Positions 8,514 through 14,771 of a DNA stretch of 64,000 bases are shown here, one piece after another. Source of the DNA: an uncultured Coriobacteriaceae bacterium (GTDB lineage: Bacteria; Actinomycetota; Coriobacteriia; Coriobacteriales; Coriobacteriaceae). The position numbers and the translations under genes were made by a program. How positions within the stretch are numbered: the first letter of the stretch is position 1; every line of letters starts with the position of its first letter. The notes beneath the pieces were generated by a model. It saw nothing but the letters and a program-made list of their open reading frames with translations, had not been told where the DNA came from and ran no database searches. The stretch is taken from positions 124,001-188,000 of the forward strand of contig CALUOP010000003.1 in NCBI GenBank assembly GCA_944322305.1, in the 5' to 3' direction.

Positions 8514-9260
8514 CTACAGCAGCACGCCCAGCGCGATAAGCACCGCGCACAGCGCGAACGCCGCGGCGTCGCAGGCGCGGAAGGGGTACCGCTTGTACGA
8601 GCTCGCACGCGTGCGCAGGTAAAAGCCGCGCTGCTCGGCCGCCAGCGCCGTGGAGTCGGTCTTGGCCACCGACGTCACCAGCAGCGGGATGCACACCGGC
8701 AGCATGAGCGAGAGCTTCTTGAACGGATTCTTGGTGTCGAACTCCACCCCGCGCGCCGTCTGCGCCTCCATGATGGCGTTCATCTCTTGGCTGAACACCG
8801 GCACGAAGCGCAGCGCCGTGGTGAACGTGAACGCGTACTTGTACGGGATATGTAGCTTCTCCACGCAGGCGTTTGCCAGGTCGTTGAGCTTGGTCACCGT
8901 GAGCATGAGGATGAGCGGCAGCGCCACACCCAAAAGCCTCAGGCACGCCTTGCCGCCGGTGTAGAGCCCCTCGTCGGTCACAAAGCCCGCCACCGGCGCG
9001 CCGCCGCGCACGAACACCACCTGCAGCAGCAGCATGATAAGCGCCACCGGCACCAGCACCTTGAGGAGCCCCGCCAGCTGGCGGATCACGCCGGCGTACA
9101 GGCCGAGCGCCAGGGTAAAGACCAGAAGCCCCACCAGCGCGGCGTAGCTTGAGGCCAAGAAGGTCGCGGCGATAATAGCCGCCGCCAGGGCCAGCTTGGT
9201 CACAGGGTTGAGCCGGTGCAGCAGCGTGTTGCCCGGCACGTAGTCGATCACGTTAAGCAT
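8514..9260 (-). CDS. ecfT: Energy-coupling factor transporter transmembrane subunit EcfT
   Basis: Membrane scaffold of an ECF vitamin/nutrient importer, linking the ATPases to exchangeable S subunits. The 248-residue protein begins MLNVIDYVPGNTLLHRLNPV and has about five hydrophobic segments. The conserved coupling region with MEAQTARGVEFD and KRYPFRACDA near the C-terminus matches EcfT. ATG 9260 overlaps the end of the ATPase gene by 8 bases, implying translational coupling. Confidence 0.9.
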   Translation of the reverse strand: MLNVIDYVPGNTLLHRLNPVTKLALAAAIIAATFLASSYAALVGLLVFTLALGLYAGVIRQLAGLLKVLVPVALIMLLLQVVFVRGGAPVAGFVTDEGLYTGGKACLRLLGVALPLILMLTVTKLNDLANACVEKLHIPYKYAFTFTTALRFVPVFSQEMNAIMEAQTARGVEFDTKNPFKKLSLMLPVCIPLLVTSVAKTDSTALAAEQRGFYLRTRASSYKRYPFRACDAAAFALCAVLIALGVLL

Positions 9261-11226
9261 CGGCGTCCTCCTGGGCGTGTTTCTCAACAGCAGGGCCCGC
9301 GGTGCCCGCAGGCGCGGCGGCAAGCGAAGCCGCGGCAGACGCGCCGCCGGCGTCGGGGCCGGCGGCGGAACCGGCACCGCCGGCAGCCGGCCCGCCCGCG
9401 CGCTCCGCGGCCAGGCGCCTCACCGTCTCAACCAGCTCGGCCACCTCGCTTATGTTCGCAAACGCAGGCGAGACCCCCTGCGCCAGGCGCGCAGACAGCG
9501 CCGCCACCTGCGGCGGGGCCACGTAGGCGCGCTCCATGAGCGCCGCGTTGGCAAAGACCTCGTCCAGCGTCCCGCACCCGATGATCCGTCCGTCGGCCAT
9601 CACCGCCGCGCGGTCGGCGAAGTCCGACACGACCTCCATGTCGTGGCACACCATCACCACAGCCGAGCCGGCGTCGGCCATCTCGCGCACCGTCTGCATC
9701 ACCGTCATGCACTCGCGGTAATCCAGGCCGCTCGTAGGCTCGTCCAACACGATGACCTGCGGCTTCAACACCACCACACTGGCCAGCGCCACCATCTGCC
9801 GCTGCCCGCGCGAAAGCGAGAACGGCGAGGCGTCCTCGGGTAGCCCGAACCGCCCGATCACTGCGCGGGCGCGCTCGTGCGCCTCCACCACGTTCACGCC
9901 CTGCAGCTCGAGGCCGAAGGCGACCTCTTCCAGCACGGTGTTCTTGCACAGCTGCCGGTCGGGGTTCTGGAAAAGCGTGGCGGCGTAGCGGGCGATAACC
10001 GACACCGGCGTGGTGCGCGTGTCGTGCCCTGCAACGGTTACGTGGCCCTCCGTAGGCTGCAGCAAGCCGTTCAGCAGCTTGGTGGCCGTGGTCTTGCCCG
10101 CGCCGTTCTGACCGATCAGCGCAAAGACCTCGCCGGGGTACACCGCCAGGTTGAGGTCGGTCACCGCCGCGCCGCCCGCCGGGTAGGCAAAGCCCACGTG
10201 CTCAAAGGCAACCGCGGGCGCGGGGGCGCCAGAGGCCGCTGGGGAAACGGGGGCCGGGCGGGCGCCGTAGCTGGTGTTCTTCTTATCCGTCGCACCGACG
10301 CCGCCGGACGCGCCGACAACGCCGGCCACCAGCTCGTACGCCTCGTCCACGGTAAGGCACGGCTGGCCGGCCGGGGCAAGCCCCGCGGCGGCCAGGCTGT
10401 TGGAGATGCGCGCGGTGCGGGGGCTGTCCACGCCGATGGCGCGCAGCTCGCCGCTGTGGGCGAAAACCTCGCGCGGGGTGCCGTCGAGCGTGAGGCGCCC
10501 CTCGTTAAGCACGAGGATGCGGTCGCAGTACTCCGAGAGCAGGGCCACCTTCTGCTCGATCACCACCACGGTGATGCCCTCGTCGCGGTTGAGCGCGCGC
10601 AGGATCTCGAAGACCGTCTCGGAGGAAACCGGGTCGAGCGCGGCGGTTGGCTCGTCGAGCACCAGCACGCGCGGGGCCAGGGCGAGAATCGCGGCGATGG
10701 CGACCTTCTGCTTTTGGCCGCCCGAAAGCGTAGCGATCTCGCGCTGGCGCAGGTCGGCGATGCCCACGGCGTCGAGCGCGGCGGTGATGAACTTCTCGAT
10801 GTGCTGATGAGGCACGCCGAAGTTCTCCAGGCCGAAGAGCATCTCGTCCTCAACCACCGACGCCACCATCTGCGCGTCGATGTCCTGCAGGACGCTGCCC
10901 ACGATGCGCGAGATGTCGGTGAGGGTGACGTCGCAGGTGTCGCGGCCCTCTACCAGCGTGGCGCCGTAGAGCTCACCGGTGTAGTGGTGCGGGATGGCGC
11001 CCGACATGAGGGATGCCAGCGTTGACTTGCCGGCGCCCGAGGGGCCGATCACGCCCACGAACTCACCTGGCGCGATGGCGAGCGAGATGTCGTCCACGGC
11101 GCGGCGGGCGCCGCGACCGTACGAGAACGACACGTGGTCGAGCTGGATGATGGGCTGCGCCGGCGCCGCGGGATCCGGGGAACCGGGGCGCGGTGCGGTG
11201 ACAGATGAGGCGGACGGGGACTGCAT
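9253..11226 (-). CDS. ecfA: Fused ECF transporter ATPase (EcfA1-EcfA2 in one chain)
   Basis: Two ABC ATPase domains in a 657-residue chain energise ECF uptake. Domain 1: Walker A GPSGAGKST (61-69), signature LSGGQKQ (about 167), Walker B LVLDEPT. Domain 2: Walker A GQNGAGKTT (372-380), signature LSRGQRQ (about 471), VIVLDEPTSGLD. The linker (about 275-340) carries the repeat-encoded peptide DKKNTSYG (314-321), and an Ala/Gly-rich tail follows residue 600. ecfT overlaps downstream; no S-subunit gene is directly attached, but a TrpP-like one lies 960 bases upstream and queT near 58 kb. The module is probably shared (group II ECF). Confidence 0.92.
   Translation of the reverse strand: MQSPSASSVTAPRPGSPDPAAPAQPIIQLDHVSFSYGRGARRAVDDISLAIAPGEFVGVIGPSGAGKSTLASLMSGAIPHHYTGELYGATLVEGRDTCDVTLTDISRIVGSVLQDIDAQMVASVVEDEMLFGLENFGVPHQHIEKFITAALDAVGIADLRQREIATLSGGQKQKVAIAAILALAPRVLVLDEPTAALDPVSSETVFEILRALNRDEGITVVVIEQKVALLSEYCDRILVLNEGRLTLDGTPREVFAHSGELRAIGVDSPRTARISNSLAAAGLAPAGQPCLTVDEAYELVAGVVGASGGVGATDKKNTSYGARPAPVSPAASGAPAPAVAFEHVGFAYPAGGAAVTDLNLAVYPGEVFALIGQNGAGKTTATKLLNGLLQPTEGHVTVAGHDTRTTPVSVIARYAATLFQNPDRQLCKNTVLEEVAFGLELQGVNVVEAHERARAVIGRFGLPEDASPFSLSRGQRQMVALASVVVLKPQVIVLDEPTSGLDYRECMTVMQTVREMADAGSAVVMVCHDMEVVSDFADRAAVMADGRIIGCGTLDEVFANAALMERAYVAPPQVAALSARLAQGVSPAFANISEVAELVETVRRLAAERAGGPAAGGAGSAAGPDAGGASAAASLAAAPAGTAGPAVEKHAQEDADA
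10232..10288 (-). repeat. Copy A of the DKKN-SY repeat element, in frame within ecfA
   Basis: 57-bp segment about 82% identical (47 of 57 by eye) to 16321-16377 in murT-gatD and related to 6111-6160. It encodes DKKNTSYGARPAPVSPAAS in the linker between the two ATPase domains. Confidence 0.65.
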
Positions 11227-11387
11227 GGACAGGCCTTTCTGGGAACGGATACATGCAAGCCGGGCGCTTGCGGCGGCCGGCGGCGAACACGCAGTAGCAG
11301 CATAGTACCAGCGTGCGTCGCGGCGGATGCGCGAACGCGGTAACTAAACCAAGCCGAAACGCGTGGGCGGGGGGGGCGAGGGGACGT

Positions 11388-11832
11388 GACAGAGCGGGAC
11401 GCGCGGGCGAACGCGATAGGACGGGCGGGCGTTGGGCACGCGGGCGAAATCGCCACTCATACGAAGGCCGCGGGCCAAAATGCAACCCATACGACGCGTG
11501 CGGGCGAAATCCTCACTCATACGACGCCCGTGGGCGAGAATCGCATTCGTACGAGCCGGCATACCGAGCAACAGCGTTCAAACAGGTTAAAACATATCTC
11601 GGTGCGTCATATCGCCCCAACGGACATATCTCAGTGCGTTGCACAGGACGCGTCGACGCAGGCCTGCGTTCGTATGAACGAGATTCTCGCTCACACCGTT
11701 CGTATGAACGCTGTTCTCGCCCACAAGCCTCGTATCAACGTCGCTTTCGCCCATGAAGCTCGTATGAGCGCGGATTTCGCCCACGCAGCTCGTATAGGTG
11801 CGGATTTCGCCCGCTCGAACAGGGTCCCTGTG
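11388..11832. repeat. 30-bp degenerate repeat array, locus 1 (forward arm, centre, reversed arm)
   Basis: Between ecfA and the TrpP-like gene. About four forward units with a period of 30 (11442-11561) carry GGGCGAAAT/GGGCGAGAAT plus CACTCATACGA. A centre of about 110 bases (11562-11670) holds ACATATCTC twice. About five reversed units (11671-11820) then carry TCGTATGA plus TTTCGCCCA. The same unit and layout recur at 53330-54023. Because 30 is a multiple of three, frames stay open through the array on both strands, but none has a ribosome site. Leftmost bases 11227-11387 show only the ecfA upstream region. Confidence 0.75.
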
Positions 11833-11902
11833 CGACATAAGCTCGTGTCCGTGCGAGATGCCAAAGCGCGCGGCCGCGGGTGGGTGGCATCTTGCCGGGG
11901 GG

Positions 11903-12056
11903 GGGCATCACTCCGCCCGCTAGCGAGATATGCACGCTGAGGGCATCACTTCGCCTGCCAAGCAAAAAAATGCACGCCGGAGTATTTCTCCGCCTGCCGA
12001 GCACTGCTTTGCACGCCGGGGCCGTCACGCCGCCCGCCAGGCGACACCTCTTCCGC
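11903..12056. repeat. 38-bp tandem repeat, about 3.5 copies
   Basis: Units begin at 11903, 11941, 11979 and 12018 (periods 38, 38, 39). Each has GGGCATCAC-like sequence, CCGCCTGCC and a TGCACGCCG end, with the middle degenerate. Located between the 30-bp array and the terminator of the downstream gene. No coding function seen. Confidence 0.6.
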
Positions 12057-12102
12057 CGGGCGGCACCTCTTCCGCTTGTCCGCAGCCCCTTGTGCCGCCC
12101 GG

Positions 12103-12150
12103 AAAAGCGCCGGCGGAGAGGCCCTTGCCTACTGGGATCTCTCCGCCGGC
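12103..12150 (-). terminator. Intrinsic terminator after the TrpP-like gene
   Basis: Perfect 12-bp inverted repeat GCCGGCGGAGAG / CTCTCCGCCGGC (12109-12120, 12139-12150) followed on the minus strand by GCTTTTCC; 38 bases past the stop codon. Confidence 0.7.
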
Positions 12151-12187
12151 TGCGATCGCGAAGGCACGCCCGCGGCGTCATCCCGCA

Positions 12188-12757
12188 CTAGTCGTTGAGC
12201 TTGAGCGCGGCGCGGACGGGCAGGTACAGCGCGGCCACGAGCACGCCGTTGAAGACGGCGGTGAGCGCCACCACGGGCAGCATGGCCGCGGCGATGGCCA
12301 TGTCGAACTGCATGAGGGCCATGCGGATGAGCATGAAGATGAAGCCCGAGACGAAGGTGGTCACGAAAGTGCCCACGGCGGGGATGAACTTCTTGGCGCT
12401 CGTCTTCATGCCGGCGTTCACGATGGCGGCCATGAGCACGGCAGCCACGCCCTCGGCCACGAAGTCGGCGCCGGGCAGGCTCGTGGTGAGCTGGATCACC
12501 GCAGCAGAAACCAGGCCGATGACAAGCGCCTGCAGAAGGGTCGGGCGCACCACGAGGATGGTGAGGCAGAAGGCCGAGATGATGAACTCGGGGTTGATCA
12601 TGCCGCCGGACGCGGCGCCGATGGCCTTGCCCACGAACATGTTGAGGATGAAGCCGGCGGCGAGAAGCACGGCGAGCAGCACGAGCGCCTTGACGTCGAG
12701 CTTGCCGCGGTCGATGGTGTTGACGGTGCGGGCGGTCTGAGTGGTGTTGGCAGCCAT
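12188..12757 (-). CDS. trpP: ECF-type substrate-specific membrane subunit, TrpP-like tryptophan transporter
   Basis: Small integral membrane protein (189 residues, about five or six hydrophobic segments) resembling ECF S components of the TrpP/tryptophan-associated type: LLAAGFILNMFVGKAIG, NPEFIISAFCLTILVVR and QLTTSLPGADF. It would bind substrate and dock onto the shared EcfA/EcfT module encoded just downstream on the same strand. The substrate call rests mainly on regulation: 257 bases upstream lies a leader peptide with three consecutive Trp codons followed by an intrinsic terminator. ATG 12757 follows AAAGGAACC. Another aromatic-related substrate is possible. Confidence 0.8.
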   Translation of the reverse strand: MAANTTQTARTVNTIDRGKLDVKALVLLAVLLAAGFILNMFVGKAIGAASGGMINPEFIISAFCLTILVVRPTLLQALVIGLVSAAVIQLTTSLPGADFVAEGVAAVLMAAIVNAGMKTSAKKFIPAVGTFVTTFVSGFIFMLIRMALMQFDMAIAAAMLPVVALTAVFNGVLVAALYLPVRAALKLND

Positions 12758-12950
12758 GGTTGGTTCCTTTCAGTGAGGCCGGCGCGCTTTGCGCCAAGCA
12801 GGTAAGGGAGTGACGTGGGGAACAGATCGGAAGGCGCGAGGCGGCTTGCCTAGCTGCCGGCGGCGCTTCCAGAAGGCGCGCGGCCCTCGTCTGATCGCGT
12901 CGGTTTTAGGGGAACCAAAGGCTTTGCGCGCGCCGCCGTACTGCGGCTCG

Positions 12951-12980
12951 AAAACAAAAAGCCCCCGGTCTCCCGGGAGC
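12951..12980 (-). terminator. Attenuator terminator in the trpP leader
   Basis: Minus-strand hairpin GCTCCCGG-GAGA-CCGGGGGC (12961-12980) followed by TTTTTGTTTT (12951-12960). It lies 34 bases past the leader peptide stop and 193 bases before the trpP start, the classic place for transcription attenuation. The 193-base stretch to trpP shows no gene. Confidence 0.8.
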
Positions 12981-13013
12981 CTCGTTGCTGCGCGTAAGGT
13001 TAAGCGCGAAGAC

Positions 13014-13100
13014 TCACCGACGACCGATCGGACGAGAACCACGCCACCACCAGTTGTTGTCGTTCACGCGAGAAGATGCGCAGGCGTAAAGACGGATCAT
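13014..13100 (-). CDS. Tryptophan leader peptide (28 residues, WWW) of a transcription attenuator
   Basis: ATG 13100 follows AAAGGAGCCACCG. The 28-residue peptide has three Trp codons in a row (13044-13052, residues 17-19) after VNDNN and ends at TGA 13014. Ribosomes would stall at the Trp codons when charged tRNA-Trp is scarce, favouring an antiterminator and read-through into trpP; with ample tryptophan the terminator at 12951-12980 forms. Position, ribosome site, Trp run and terminator agree; I did not model the competing structures. No clear -10/-35 was found upstream. Confidence 0.85.
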   Translation of the reverse strand: MIRLYACASSRVNDNNWWWRGSRPIGRR

Positions 13101-13247
13101 CGGTGGCTCCTTTCGTGGTCTCGTGCGGCGGTTCGTCCGCGTTTTGTTTGCTTGGCAAGCACTCTAGCACGTCGAGCCGCGCGCCAGGGCGATAAGCGCG
13201 CCAGCGATACCAAACGGAAACAAATCCCCGGCAAGCGGCAGACGCGC

Positions 13248-14309
13248 TTATCGCACGCGAACATAGCCGGTCGACCTGCCCGACCCCACTTTCTCAATCG
13301 CGCCCTCGTCGAGCAGGGCACGCAACGCGCGCTTCACCGTGACCTCGCTGACGTCGGGGCACTCCTCCAAGATCACCTGCTTGGTGACCTTGCCAAGGTG
13401 GCGCTCGAACACCGCGCGCACTCGGTCCGTCTTGCTCGCATGTCCGCCGCGCGCGCCGCCACCGGCGTCGTTGACGCGCAACTCGAGCTCGCGATAGGCT
13501 CCCAGCACGACGCCGAGCATGTAGCGCATAAAGGGGGCTTCGTTGTTCCGGCCTTCCGCCCATCCTGCTGAGCTTGCCGCAAGCGCATCGTAATACTGGT
13601 CCTTGCTGCGCTCTATGCAGCGCTCGATGCTGACGTACTTGCCCACATGGTATCCGGAGCGCTCCATCAACAGCACCGTAAGAAGGCGGCTCATGCGCCC
13701 GTTGCCGACGTTGAACGGATGGATGGACACGAAATCGAACGCGAAGCGCGCCGCAAGAAGCAAGGGATCGCACACAGCGGCGTGGTAAGCCTCGTTGTAG
13801 GTGGCGCACAGCTGCTCAACCGCCTGCGGAGTCAACACAGCGGGCGTTGGCGTAAAGCGGACAACCGTCTTGCCCGCTGGGTCGCGCGACACGATCTGGT
13901 TGTCAGAATCTTTCCAACGCCCGCCGAAGGAAACCGCCGTGTGCCCCATCATATCCCGGTGCAGCTGCAGAATCACACCAGGCGTTATGGGAATGTCGTC
14001 ATGCTGCCGATGGATAAGCGCAAGAACGTCGCGGTAGCCTAAGATCTCCTCCTCAGCTCTGTTTTGCGGCTGCGCCGTTTTGGACACCAGTGCATGCAGG
14101 CGCTTCTCGGTGGTGACAATCCCCTCTATGCGATTTGAGGCCCCCGTGCTCTGAACCTGGGCAGAAAAGCGCAATGCGCTAAGGATCTCGGGCGTCACCG
14201 CATCCCACAGAGCCTGCTTTCCCTTGTACTCGCGAATCGCCAGCAGGAGATTGGTAACGGGCGTGGCCTCAAGCTCGGGCGGAACGACGGTGTAGTCGAA
14301 CGTCCTCAT
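13248..14309 (-). CDS. Fic-domain protein with N-terminal inhibitory helix and C-terminal winged helix
   Basis: Fic proteins usually transfer AMP from ATP to protein hydroxyls. The 353-residue chain has a Fic_N-like region with the auto-inhibitory motif SNRIEG (58-63, form [S/T]xxxE[G/N]), then the Fic core. The active-site motif is HPFNVGNGRMSR (197-208): the usual acidic residue after HPFx, which binds Mg, is Val. The last 70 residues (TKQVILEECPDVSEVTVKRALRAL) look like a DNA-binding winged helix. ATG 14309 follows GAAAGGGA. Repeats upstream suggest autoregulation. No toxin/antitoxin partner gene is adjacent. Confidence 0.88.
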   Translation of the reverse strand: MRTFDYTVVPPELEATPVTNLLLAIREYKGKQALWDAVTPEILSALRFSAQVQSTGASNRIEGIVTTEKRLHALVSKTAQPQNRAEEEILGYRDVLALIHRQHDDIPITPGVILQLHRDMMGHTAVSFGGRWKDSDNQIVSRDPAGKTVVRFTPTPAVLTPQAVEQLCATYNEAYHAAVCDPLLLAARFAFDFVSIHPFNVGNGRMSRLLTVLLMERSGYHVGKYVSIERCIERSKDQYYDALAASSAGWAEGRNNEAPFMRYMLGVVLGAYRELELRVNDAGGGARGGHASKTDRVRAVFERHLGKVTKQVILEECPDVSEVTVKRALRALLDEGAIEKVGSGRSTGYVRVR

Positions 14310-14318
14310 AGGATCCCT

Positions 14319-14367
14319 TTCGGTATCACAAACCTTTGTTCGGTATCATTTTATCTCATATGATACC
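14319..14367 (-). promoter_or_regulatory. Probable operator of the fic gene
   Basis: TTCGGTATCA occurs at 14319-14328 and again at 14339-14348, exactly 20 bases apart (two helical turns). The second forms an inverted repeat with ATGATACC (14360-14367): GGTATCAT-10-ATGATACC. A TAAAAT (-10 like) lies between on the minus strand. Placement over the promoter and the protein's own winged helix suggest autorepression. Confidence 0.55.
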
Positions 14368-14425
14368 AATAACGGTTTGCAACACGCATTTTGCACACCA
14401 GAACCCGTGCGTCGCGGCAAGGCGT

Positions 14426-14586
14426 CGGTTACGCATTTGTTGCGGTTATGCGTTTGTTGCGGTTACGCATCTCTTCTCGCGAGCGTTTTGCATAATGCGC
14501 TTTTCTCGCACGCCGTCTACCTGCACAAACAGAAAAAGTTTCGGTTACGCCGCATAAACGTGCGAGAAAAGCTATGCGTAACCGAA
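14426..14586. repeat. Degenerate repeat array, family A locus 1
   Basis: CGGTTACGCAT-like units at about 14426, 14442 and 14459, then GCTTTTCTCGCACG, and in reverse CGTGCGAGAAAAGC (a perfect 14-bp inverted repeat, 14500-14513 with 14559-14572) and ATGCGTAACCG. The same sub-words occur in tandem at 17751-17977. It sits upstream of fic and downstream of murT-gatD (both minus). Confidence 0.6.
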
Positions 14587-14599
14587 AAACTCTCAACGA

Positions 14600-14730
14600 C
14601 AGCACTGGACAGCCACGCAGCAGCGGCGCCGGATGGCGACGGCACTGGACAACCGCGCAACGCAGCGCCGGACAGCGGCGGCGCCGGATAGCGTCAGCAC
14701 TGGACGGCCGTGCGGCACGCCTGCCGCGGC
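14600..14730. repeat. Degenerate direct repeats with CACTGGAC
   Basis: CACTGGAC recurs at about 14602, 14643 and 14698, each followed by a GCCG/ACCG-rich stretch and GCGCCGGA. Spacing is about 41 and 55 bases. It completes the 462-base spacer between fic and murT-gatD; no gene was recognised. Confidence 0.4.
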
Positions 14731-14771
14731 GCGAGACTCCGACGCGCGCGGCCGCCCGACGCGCGGCGCGC

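Noticed and set aside
9877-11025. Long plus-strand frame inside ecfA
   Set aside because: Antisense shadow of the ATPase gene without family motifs or ribosome site.
11386-11940. Protein of about 184 residues in the ecfA-trpP spacer
   Set aside because: Same reason as above: periodic array, no ribosome site, both strands open.
13014-13100. Small unknown protein unrelated to regulation
   Set aside because: The Trp run, position and following terminator fit a leader peptide much better than an independent protein.
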